NCBI GenBank assembly: GCA_964552325.1
Contig: CAZKHA010000143.1
Span: forward strand, 1 to 8,925
Direction of reading: 5' to 3'
Source of the DNA: CAZKCK01 sp964552325
GTDB lineage: Bacteria; Bacteroidota; Bacteroidia; Bacteroidales; TTA-H9
Length of the DNA stretch: 8,925 nucleotides
Shown here: positions 1-6,436 of the stretch, piece after piece
Numbering within the stretch: position 1 is the stretch's first letter
Layout: every line of letters starts with the position of its first letter
Translations under genes and position numbers: made by a program
The notes under the pieces: generated by a model
The model's database searches: none
Seen by the model: only the letters and a program-made list of their open reading frames with translations
What the model was told of the DNA's origin: nothing

Positions 1-74
1 TTATTTGCTTGTGCAAAAGCTTGATTTATTGCAAACCAGCTTAAAACAAAACACACGATTGCAAAATGTTTCAT
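1..74 (-). CDS. Partial exported protein, N-terminal signal peptide only
   Basis: Reading the minus strand from the ATG at 74-72 gives 24 open codons to the window edge. The peptide begins MKHFAIVCFVLSWFAINQAF and continues AQAN. It has a short basic start, a hydrophobic core and an AFA|Q cleavage site, which is a typical Sec signal peptide (signal peptidase I type, as no lipobox cysteine follows). The mature protein lies outside the window, so its function cannot be stated. It is divergent from ispE and has a perfect TAnnTTTG-type element about 17 bases upstream of its start, which supports this being a real gene. The main uncertainty is that only 74 bases are visible. Confidence 0.7.
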   Translation of the reverse strand, partial: MKHFAIVCFVLSWFAINQAFAQAN

Positions 75-90
75 GATTCTTAGTTTGCTG

Positions 91-98
91 CAAAAGTA
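91..98 (-). promoter_or_regulatory. Putative -7 promoter element for the minus-strand gene
   Basis: On the minus strand this reads TACTTTTG, an exact match to the Bacteroidota -7 consensus TAnnTTTG. It lies 16 bases upstream of the ATG at 74-72, which would give a very short leader. No convincing -33 TTTG element is seen at the usual distance of about 19-21 bases, so the call rests on the -7 match and position only. Confidence 0.35.
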
Positions 99-238
99 CA
101 AGGTTTGCGGAAATCATTTTGATGCGCCATTTCACCTGCTTTTCGAGATGAAATAGTTTTTGGTACATTTACAACCTCATTGTATAAATTCTAATGATTG
201 GTTAGAAAAGAATGAATTTTATTGATTTGAACTGTTTT

Positions 239-248
239 AAAGTGATTG
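239..248 (+). repeat. AAAGTGATTG motif, copy 1 (upstream of ispE)
   Basis: This is an exact 10-mer also found at 1182-1191 and 1267-1276. It ends 97 bases before the ispE start. As in copy 2, it is followed a few bases later by AAGTTTG, one pyrimidine and TAA, so the similarity extends beyond the 10-mer (239-263 against 1182-1203). It may be a regulator site or part of a promoter; the function is unknown. Confidence 0.5.
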
Positions 249-345
249 TTTGAAGTTTGCTAAGTCTTTGGACGGTTTTATACACATTCACTCCTTTCTT
301 TAATGATCACAAGTATAACTGTATTCAAAATTAAACCTTCGACCA

Positions 346-1164
346 GTGTCTATATATCTGAACCCTAACGCAAAAATCAACCTTGGCTTACGTATCTTAT
401 CAAAACGGCCAGATGCTTACCATGAAATTGAAACGCTGATGTATCCTATCCCAATAACGGATAGCCTACACCTTGAAGTGGCCGATGAGTTGGTATTTAC
501 AAGTGAAGGGGTTCCCATTCCTGGCAATCCGGATGAAAACCTTTGCGTAAAAGCTTTCAAGCTCTTACAACACGATTTCGGCATTGCAGCGGTGCATATG
601 CATTTGCACAAGCAAATTCCCATTGGCGCAGGTTTGGGCGGTGGGTCTTCCGATGCAGCCTTTGTTTTGAAAGGCCTTAATCAATTGTTTCAACTCGACC
701 TTTCTACGCCGGCCCTCGAAAACTATGCTGCCCTTCTGGGTAGCGATTGCCCATTCTTTATAACCAACAAACCTGCCTTGGCCAGCGGCAGAGGCGAAGT
801 ATTGCAATCTTACGCGCTTGATTTAGCGGGATTAACGCTGGTGTTGGTAAAGCCTCCTATCAGTGTTGGTACTGCCGAGGCTTATTCGGCCGTCAAACCA
901 AATCCAATTGGGGAAAGCCTAGCCTCCATTCTTCAAAAACCCATTCGCAACTGGCAAAATGAGCTGAAGAATGATTTTGAAGATTCGGTGTTTCCAAAAT
1001 ATCCCATCATTCGCGAAATCAAATCGTTTCTGTATAAACATGGCGCCATTTATGCTTCGATGAGTGGCAGTGGCTCAAGCGTTTTTGGTTTGTTTGAAGG
1101 GCAAACCCCAACTGTTGATTTTTCTTTTGGCACTGGTTATCAAACATTTGTATGTAAATTGTAG
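346..1164 (+). CDS. ispE: 4-diphosphocytidyl-2-C-methyl-D-erythritol kinase (IspE)
   Basis: This cytoplasmic GHMP-family kinase uses ATP to phosphorylate the 2-hydroxyl of CDP-methylerythritol, the fourth step of the MEP (non-mevalonate) pathway to IPP and DMAPP. The 272-residue length is usual for the family. The N-terminal motif PNAKINLGLRI (residues 7-17) carries the catalytic Lys10. The glycine-rich ATP loop IPIGAGLGGGSSDAA is at about 91-105. The conserved GSDCPFF segment with catalytic Asp134 is at 132-138. The C-terminal GHMP motif ASMSGSGSSVFGLF is at 237-250. The start is GTG at 346: an in-frame stop at 316-318 lies upstream and no ATG intervenes, and the family normally begins just before this motif. 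No GC-rich terminator hairpin is visible after the stop. It is followed by susC on the same strand but across a gap with its own promoter, so it is probably a separate unit. Confidence 0.97.
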   Translation: MSIYLNPNAKINLGLRILSKRPDAYHEIETLMYPIPITDSLHLEVADELVFTSEGVPIPGNPDENLCVKAFKLLQHDFGIAAVHMHLHKQIPIGAGLGGGSSDAAFVLKGLNQLFQLDLSTPALENYAALLGSDCPFFITNKPALASGRGEVLQSYALDLAGLTLVLVKPPISVGTAEAYSAVKPNPIGESLASILQKPIRNWQNELKNDFEDSVFPKYPIIREIKSFLYKHGAIYASMSGSGSSVFGLFEGQTPTVDFSFGTGYQTFVCKL

Positions 1165-1181
1165 TTGTTAATTTTTTTTAG

Positions 1182-1191
1182 AAAGTGATTG
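1182..1191 (+). repeat. AAAGTGATTG motif, copy 2 (upstream of susC)
   Basis: This is an exact copy of the 10-mer at 239-248, ending 102 bases before the susC ATG, nearly the same distance as copy 1 has to ispE. Its last three bases (TTG, 1189-1191) lie 20 bases upstream of a perfect -7 element, so here it may contain the -33 element. Confidence 0.5.
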
Positions 1192-1219
1192 AAAGTTTGT
1201 TAAAATTGTATTAGTTTTG
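1189..1219 (+). promoter_or_regulatory. Putative Bacteroidota promoter for the susC-susD operon
   Basis: TAGTTTTG at 1212-1219 matches the Bacteroidota -7 consensus TAnnTTTG exactly. TTG at 1189-1191 is 20 bases upstream, consistent with the -33 element of sigma-ABfr-type promoters. Transcription would begin around 1225, leaving a leader of roughly 70 bases before the susC ATG at 1294. The region is AT-rich and sits between ispE and the SusC/D genes. The start site is inferred from sequence only. Confidence 0.5.
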
Positions 1220-1266
1220 TAGGCATAGTATTCAGTTATACTAACCAAAAAACTCAATTCACCCCA

Positions 1267-1276
1267 AAAGTGATTG
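1267..1276 (+). repeat. AAAGTGATTG motif, copy 3 (susC leader)
   Basis: This is a third exact copy of the 10-mer, 17 bases before the susC ATG and inside the predicted 5' leader. It contains the GTG at 1270 that opens the longer in-frame reading of susC. Unlike copies 1 and 2 it is not followed by AAGTTTG. Confidence 0.4.
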
Positions 1277-1293
1277 ATAAACAGATTAACACT

Positions 1294-4200
1294 ATGCCAA
1301 CCAAATCTTTACCACGAAAACGGAAGGTCTGTACATGCAGGTTTTTACTGCTTTTGGCAGCCTTATTCCTTTCATCTCATTTTGCGCTAGCCCAGAACCA
1401 AACCGTAACGGGTACGGTAAAATCGCAAGACGACGGCCTCACCTTGCCGGGTGTTTCTATCTTTGTAAAAGGCACCACTACGGGCACCACCACCGATATG
1501 AACGGTGCATATACCTTGAAAGGCCTATCGCCAAAAGCCTTGCTCGTATTTAGTTTTTTAGGGTACGTTAACCAAGAAGTTGAAGTTGGTGACCAAAAGC
1601 TTATTAACATTCTGTTGGCTCCGGATGTTAAGAAGCTTGAAGAGGTGGTGGTTACCGCCTTGGGCGTAAAACGACAGAAGCGTGAAATAGGTTACTCTAC
1701 CGAAAAAGTAAATACCGACGAGATTGTACGATCCGGCGCACCAAACGTTCTGAGTGCAATTGTTGGAAAATCAGCGGGGGTTCAGGTTTCGTTGGGCGAT
1801 GGGGTAGAAGGAGGCACTACCCGCATTACCATCCGGGGCAATAACAACCTTACAGGCAATAACCAACCTCTTATTGTGATAGATGGTGTTCCAATAGATA
1901 ACAAAGGCGGCATTGATGGCATTGGCCGTGGTGTTGACTGGGGAAATGGTGTTTCGGATATCAACCCCTACGACATTGAAGATTACAGCATCTTAAAAGG
2001 TGGCCCGGCCTCGGCGCTTTATGGCTCACGCGGTGCAAATGGGGTAATCTTGATTACAACCAAGCGCGGTAAAAAGCAGAAGGGCCTTGGGGTTACGTAT
2101 AACTATGATTACAAGGTTACCAACCCGTATCGTTTTCGCGATGTGCAGAATAAGTATGGCCATGGCGGTCCCATTACCTTTACGGAACCCACGTTCCCGA
2201 CCGACGAAAATGGCACTTTGCTATACCCGGGAATTTATAGCAACGAGCAACTGGTGTTGAACCAGCAAGGCGAGACCTCTACCAGCACGGCCGAATTTGG
2301 CTATTATGGCTCAGCGGTTTCGTGGGGACCTGAGATGAAGGGACAGATGATAAAATGGTGGGACGGTGAAATGCGTTCGTATTCACCCCAACCTGATAAC
2401 CTGAAACTTGGCGTGCAAAACGGGTTTACCAAAAGGCACCATGTGGCTGCCAGTGGGGGCAGCGAAAAAGGAACTATCCGTTTCTCGTTTACGCGTGAAG
2501 ACATGACCCCAATTATTGACAACAGCAACTCCAACAGGACTACCCTTAGCCTTGGCGCCAACATGAAGATTTCTGAAAAACTTCGCGCCGATGTGTCGTT
2601 GGCCTATGTTAAATTCAATCGCTTAAACAGCCCCATTATAGGTGAAGACGGTAACTCAATCAACAAAGGACTGCTCTATTCGTGGCCCAGGAGTTACAAA
2701 GGCCTCGACAAGGAAAACTATCAACTAGCCGATGGCTCGCGAAACCCCAATGATGGGTATCCTTTTTTTTATGTTGATAAGTATATTTGGTGGAATACTT
2801 ACATGAACAACAGCAGCCTTAACCGTGATAAATATACAGGTTCAATTGGGTTGGCCTATGAAATTGCACCCTGGCTCACCTATACACTTAAAGGCGGCCG
2901 CGATTATTCAATTGAACATTTTGAAACCCGCAACACGCCCATCGATGTTATTGGCCTTGATGGAGGCTATTACGCTGCCAGCCTAGCCCAGTCGTACGAC
3001 GATAATTTTGAAACCATGCTTACTGCCCAGCAAAAAAAGGTCTTTGGCAGTGCTTTGAACCTTCGTTTTTCGTTAGGTGCCAATCGCTGGGAAAACAACT
3101 ACTACGCAATTGATGGCCGCTCAGGGAAATGGTATTACCCCAATATGTACACCTTTTTTAATTATTCGGCAACCACCTATTACACCGATGCCAATGGCAA
3201 CATCGTGGTTCAGAAAATGGGCGATGGCGCTACACTTGCCGCTGGCGAAGCACTCAGCCGAAGGAGGACCAACTCGGCTTTCTCTTTTCTAAACTTAGAT
3301 TACAAGGACTATTTGTTTGTAGAAATTACGGGTCGTAACGACTGGTCTTCAACCCTGCCATCCAATGCCAATTCCTATTTTTATCCCTCTATTTCCACCA
3401 GTTTTATTGCCTCTGAAGCCTTTGGCATCCAACAAAAGCTTGCTTGGCTCAATTTTGTAAAACTTAGGGGCGGAATAGCCCAAACAGCCTCTGACACCGA
3501 TCCGTACCAAACGGCATTCTATTATGCCACCAGCATGTTTGGCGGACAGCAGACCTCGCAGTTTCCTACCACCATTCCACCTTTCCAATTAAAACCCCAA
3601 CGTGTTAACTCGTATGAGGTTGGTATAAACCTTGGTTTCCTCGAGAATCGTATTGATTTCGATTTTACGTATTACTATAAACATTCTTTCGATCAAATCC
3701 TTAATTTGCCTATTCCAACCAGTGCAGGCGCATCATCTATAATGATTAACGAAGGTGTTCTGTCAAATAAAGGCTATGAAATTGTAGTAAATGCCGTACC
3801 CCTAAAAACCAAGGATATGCTGTTAAAAACCGGCTTGAACATATCCTTCAACCGTAATTATATTGTGAGTCTTGGCAATTATTCCGATCAGATTTTGCTG
3901 GCCGATATCTGGGGTTTAAATGGTCCCGCTATTTCGTTGCGCGAAGGCGATGAATACGGCACCATAGTGGGTTATGATTATGTGTACAACGAAGATGGAA
4001 AGCGCATTTTAAATGATGCCGGCACCAAATACAAGATTACCGATTCACGCGTACCCATTGGCAATGCCTCACCCGATTTTGTGGGTGGCTTCAACACTTC
4101 ATTCTCCTACAAAAACTTTACGCTCAATGCCCAGGTTGATACCAAATGGGGAGGCGATATCTATTGCGGCTCGTATGTAATTGGCCTACAAACCGGCCAA

Positions 4201-4650
4201 AGCCCCGAAACCCTGCTCGAACGCGATGGCGGAGGTCTGCCTTATACCGATCCGGAGGGAAATGTACGCAACGTAGGTGTTGTTCTTGACGGCGTTTACG
4301 AAGATGGAACGCCCAACACCAAGGTGGTGCATTACTATTACAAATACATGCCCAACGCTGGAGGCTGGGGCAAGTTTGTTTCTACGCCCGGCATTGTTGA
4401 AAACACCTGGGTTAAATTGCGCGAAGTATCATTAAGCTATGCACTCCCTGAGCGGTTCGCCCGCAAATTGCGCTTCTTCCAAAGCCTTACCCTTTCGGTC
4501 TCGGGCCGCGATTTGATGTACCTTTACACCACCCTGCCCGATAACATCAACCCCGAAGGCATCATTGGCTCTGGCAATGCCCAAGGCTTTGAATGGGGCG
4601 CTTACCCCGGAACCCGTTCATTTACGTTTAGTTTGAATGCCACCTTCTAA
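1294..4650 (+). CDS. SusC/RagA family TonB-linked outer membrane transporter
   Basis: This is a large beta-barrel of the outer membrane that imports oligomers bound by its SusD partner, using energy from TonB-ExbBD. The 1118 residues fit the family (about 1000-1150). A basic n-region and hydrophobic core end in a signal peptidase site ALA|Q near residue 33. A carboxypeptidase-D-regulatory-like domain (about 37-110; GVSIFVKGTTTGTTTDMNGAY) follows. The TonB-box segment EEVVVTALG is near 116-124. The plug (about 130-258) contains the SusC signature NNNLTGNNQPLIVIDGVP and the segment YSILKGGPASALYGSRGANG. The rest is a barrel with many aromatic-rich strands, ending in FSLNATF with the usual terminal Phe. 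A start at ATG 1294 gives a normal signal peptide; a GTG at 1270 would add eight residues. It is followed directly by a SusD gene. The substrate cannot be read from the barrel; the third gene hints at glycoprotein-derived material. Confidence 0.96.
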   Translation: MPTKSLPRKRKVCTCRFLLLLAALFLSSHFALAQNQTVTGTVKSQDDGLTLPGVSIFVKGTTTGTTTDMNGAYTLKGLSPKALLVFSFLGYVNQEVEVGDQKLINILLAPDVKKLEEVVVTALGVKRQKREIGYSTEKVNTDEIVRSGAPNVLSAIVGKSAGVQVSLGDGVEGGTTRITIRGNNNLTGNNQPLIVIDGVPIDNKGGIDGIGRGVDWGNGVSDINPYDIEDYSILKGGPASALYGSRGANGVILITTKRGKKQKGLGVTYNYDYKVTNPYRFRDVQNKYGHGGPITFTEPTFPTDENGTLLYPGIYSNEQLVLNQQGETSTSTAEFGYYGSAVSWGPEMKGQMIKWWDGEMRSYSPQPDNLKLGVQNGFTKRHHVAASGGSEKGTIRFSFTREDMTPIIDNSNSNRTTLSLGANMKISEKLRADVSLAYVKFNRLNSPIIGEDGNSINKGLLYSWPRSYKGLDKENYQLADGSRNPNDGYPFFYVDKYIWWNTYMNNSSLNRDKYTGSIGLAYEIAPWLTYTLKGGRDYSIEHFETRNTPIDVIGLDGGYYAASLAQSYDDNFETMLTAQQKKVFGSALNLRFSLGANRWENNYYAIDGRSGKWYYPNMYTFFNYSATTYYTDANGNIVVQKMGDGATLAAGEALSRRRTNSAFSFLNLDYKDYLFVEITGRNDWSSTLPSNANSYFYPSISTSFIASEAFGIQQKLAWLNFVKLRGGIAQTASDTDPYQTAFYYATSMFGGQQTSQFPTTIPPFQLKPQRVNSYEVGINLGFLENRIDFDFTYYYKHSFDQILNLPIPTSAGASSIMINEGVLSNKGYEIVVNAVPLKTKDMLLKTGLNISFNRNYIVSLGNYSDQILLADIWGLNGPAISLREGDEYGTIVGYDYVYNEDGKRILNDAGTKYKITDSRVPIGNASPDFVGGFNTSFSYKNFTLNAQVDTKWGGDIYCGSYVIGLQTGQSPETLLERDGGGLPYTDPEGNVRNVGVVLDGVYEDGTPNTKVVHYYYKYMPNAGGWGKFVSTPGIVENTWVKLREVSLSYALPERFARKLRFFQSLTLSVSGRDLMYLYTTLPDNINPEGIIGSGNAQGFEWGAYPGTRSFTFSLNATF

Positions 4651-4741
4651 AACATCCCAACCAATGAAAACATTCCTTTTATTGATACATGCAGCACTTG
4701 AGGCTTTGATGTTAAACCCAAAAACCAAGCATTTTTTATCC

Positions 4742-6376
4742 ATGAGAACGTTTAAACAGAACTGCATCCTTTTAGCCATCGCCATGTCGCTATTGCTTGC
4801 CATGCCAGGGTGTAAGAAAGATTTTGAGGAGATTAACACCGACCCGCATGGTTTTACCACGGCCAGCGATGGCTCGCTGTTTAACAGTGTTATCGAAAGC
4901 CTGGTGCTAGGGGGCGATGAACAATTCTACGTAAACAACGAAATATTGTACAAGCAAACCCAGCTTGCAGCCCTTACCAAGGAAGCCTGGGGCAATTTTA
5001 CGATAGGCACCGAAACCATGTGGTCAAACTATTACAAGGCTATGCCTGCCATACGCGAACTGGAACGCCGTATTGCGGCCTATGGCAGCAGTCCCGAAAC
5101 CGACAATATGAAAGCTATGCTCCTGATCGTAAGGGCCTACAAGACCTTTAAACTCACCGATATCTTTGGCGATATACCCTATACCGAAGCCGGTTATGGC
5201 TTTCAGGACCTGGATAAACTTCACCCAAAATACGATACCCAACGCGACATCTACCTTGCCCTGCTCGATGATTTGCAATGGGCTGACCAGCATATTAACG
5301 ATACAGCCGAACTTGTGGAGCCTTATGCCAGTTTTAAAGCTTTTGATCGTTTTATGGGTGGCGATTTAACCAAATGGCGCAAGTTGGCCAATTCGTTACG
5401 CTTCAGGTATGCCATGCGAATGGTTGAGAAAGAACCTGTCAAGGCTGGAGAAATTATCTCGGATATCATAACCAATAACCGTCCGGTTTTATTGGGCATG
5501 GACTTTACCACCCCCAAGCTCGAGAGCGCATGTTTATGGCCTGCCGCCATGGGTTTTAACAACTGGAGCCAAAGCTGGTCGTTCAGGGAGCACAACGGCA
5601 TTCGGATGGGAAGCAACATCTGGCATCAGCTTAGCGCCCACGACAGTACCGATGGCAGTGGCATATTCGACCCACGGGCCTATATCTTCTTTGAAACCGA
5701 TAACAAAAGCCTGTGGCATCCATTCCCGCAGGTTCCCAGCATCAACACGCCTTCTGAAGGTGGGATACCTTATGGCTCGCACCGCGACAATGTGGCCGCC
5801 TTCACCATCAAGGGCGAACAATGCCAGTATTCGCCCTTCAATTATTTTATTGTAGCTGATTGCGATTTTATGCCCATCATCCTCATGACCGGTGCCGAAG
5901 TACATTTTCTGAAGGCAGAAGCATACTTTAGGGGAATTGGCGTGCCGGTTGACAAAATGCAAGCCGATATCGAATACATGAACGGCATCAATGCCTCGGT
6001 GGAATGGTGGAAAACCGTAGCCGGAAAATTGAAATTGGCTACCTCGGGCATGGTTTTTAACGATGCCTTCCCCATACCCGGAAATGTGAGCGTGGCCTCG
6101 GTGCTGAATCATTTTGGATCGTGGATGGCTACGAGCGACGAGCAAAAACTACAGTTTATCTACACCCAAAGCTGGCTCGATGCGTTCAGGCAGCCCTGGG
6201 ATGCATATGCCTTGGCACGTCGCACAAATTTGTTGCCCCGCGAAGGCGCAGCCCTCAACCATTTCCGTATGCCTTATCCGCCCAGCGAGGCACAGTATAA
6301 CAGTGCAAATATGAACGAAGCCATTGCGCGCCAAGGAGGCGATTCGCCCCAAACCAAGCTCTGGTGGATGCCATAA
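4742..6376 (+). CDS. SusD/RagB-like nutrient-binding outer membrane lipoprotein (SusD_like_2 type)
   Basis: This surface lipoprotein is the lid of the SusC barrel and binds the incoming substrate. It has 544 residues from this start. The N-terminus MRTFKQNCILLAIAMSLLLA runs into MPGC, a relaxed lipobox with Cys24 as the lipidated residue. The segment CKKDFEEINTDP after it is typical of SusD proteins. TPR-like helical segments include WSNYYKAMPAIREL (about 94-107), VRAYKTFKLTDIFGDIPYTEA-like sequence (about 130-150) and the KWRKLANSLRFRYAMRM helix (about 211-227). The C-terminus (about 500-544) has the RMPYPPSE stretch and ends in KLWWMP, as in the SusD_like_2 branch. An in-frame reading extends upstream, with ATGs at 4710, 4664 (13 bases after the susC stop) and 4637 (overlapping susC). 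I chose 4742 because it puts a canonical lipoprotein signal at the N-terminus. It is almost certainly cotranscribed with susC. Confidence 0.93.
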   Translation: MRTFKQNCILLAIAMSLLLAMPGCKKDFEEINTDPHGFTTASDGSLFNSVIESLVLGGDEQFYVNNEILYKQTQLAALTKEAWGNFTIGTETMWSNYYKAMPAIRELERRIAAYGSSPETDNMKAMLLIVRAYKTFKLTDIFGDIPYTEAGYGFQDLDKLHPKYDTQRDIYLALLDDLQWADQHINDTAELVEPYASFKAFDRFMGGDLTKWRKLANSLRFRYAMRMVEKEPVKAGEIISDIITNNRPVLLGMDFTTPKLESACLWPAAMGFNNWSQSWSFREHNGIRMGSNIWHQLSAHDSTDGSGIFDPRAYIFFETDNKSLWHPFPQVPSINTPSEGGIPYGSHRDNVAAFTIKGEQCQYSPFNYFIVADCDFMPIILMTGAEVHFLKAEAYFRGIGVPVDKMQADIEYMNGINASVEWWKTVAGKLKLATSGMVFNDAFPIPGNVSVASVLNHFGSWMATSDEQKLQFIYTQSWLDAFRQPWDAYALARRTNLLPREGAALNHFRMPYPPSEAQYNSANMNEAIARQGGDSPQTKLWWMP

Positions 6377-6436
6377 TACATTTTAACCGATTAAAAATAA
6401 CCGTAATTCTCATTTTATCAACCAAAATACATTTTA
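6375..6436 (+). repeat. Short direct repeat bracketing the susD-to-third-gene gap
   Basis: The 11-mer AATACATTTTA occurs exactly at 6375-6385, over the susD stop, and at 6426-6436, over the first base of the next ATG. CATTTTA occurs once more between them at about 6411-6417. The gap is AT-rich with no hairpin terminator, so read-through from susD is likely. The repeats could be chance in AT-rich DNA. Confidence 0.35.

Larger units (their letters stand above)
75..345. other. AT-rich divergent intergenic region
   Basis: This gap separates the minus-strand exported-protein gene from ispE. It is AT-rich, with stop codons in all frames and no credible small ORF. I see no tRNA-like or other structured RNA. 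It contains one exact minus-strand promoter element (91-98) and one copy of the 10-mer AAAGTGATTG (239-248). No exact TAnnTTTG was found on the plus strand for ispE; the nearest forms are the spacer variants at 154-162 and 261-270. Confidence 0.6.

Noticed and set aside
129..154. Imperfect palindrome ATTTCA...TGAAAT followed by a T-rich stretch
   Set aside because: The arms are only six bases with a mismatch and AT-rich pairing. It lies between divergent promoters, so neither a terminator nor an operator can be supported.
261..270. TAAGTCTTTG as a promoter element for ispE
   Set aside because: The spacer between TA and TTTG is four bases and not two, and no -33 element stands at the right distance.
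1160..1185. T-run after ispE as a rho-independent terminator
   Set aside because: Eight T residues are present at 1172-1179, but no GC-rich inverted repeat precedes them.
1270..1293. GTG at 1270 as the susC start
   Set aside because: It is in frame, but it only adds eight residues (beginning IDKQINT) before a normal ATG-started signal peptide, and it overlaps the third AAAGTGATTG copy. The ATG at 1294 is the simpler start.
2763..2770. Run of eight T inside susC as a possible phase-variation tract
   Set aside because: It encodes Phe-Phe in an intact frame, is short, and sits mid-barrel. One run of this length in an AT-tolerant genome is not evidence of slippage.
5534..6145. A 203-codon open reading frame on the minus strand inside susD
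   Set aside because: It lies wholly opposite a well-supported SusD gene, has no signal peptide or recognisable motif, and its composition fits a mirror of the susD codon pattern.
6364..6435. ATG at 6364 as the start of the third gene
   Set aside because: It overlaps the end of susD and would place 24 residues before a complete signal peptide that begins with MKK at 6436.
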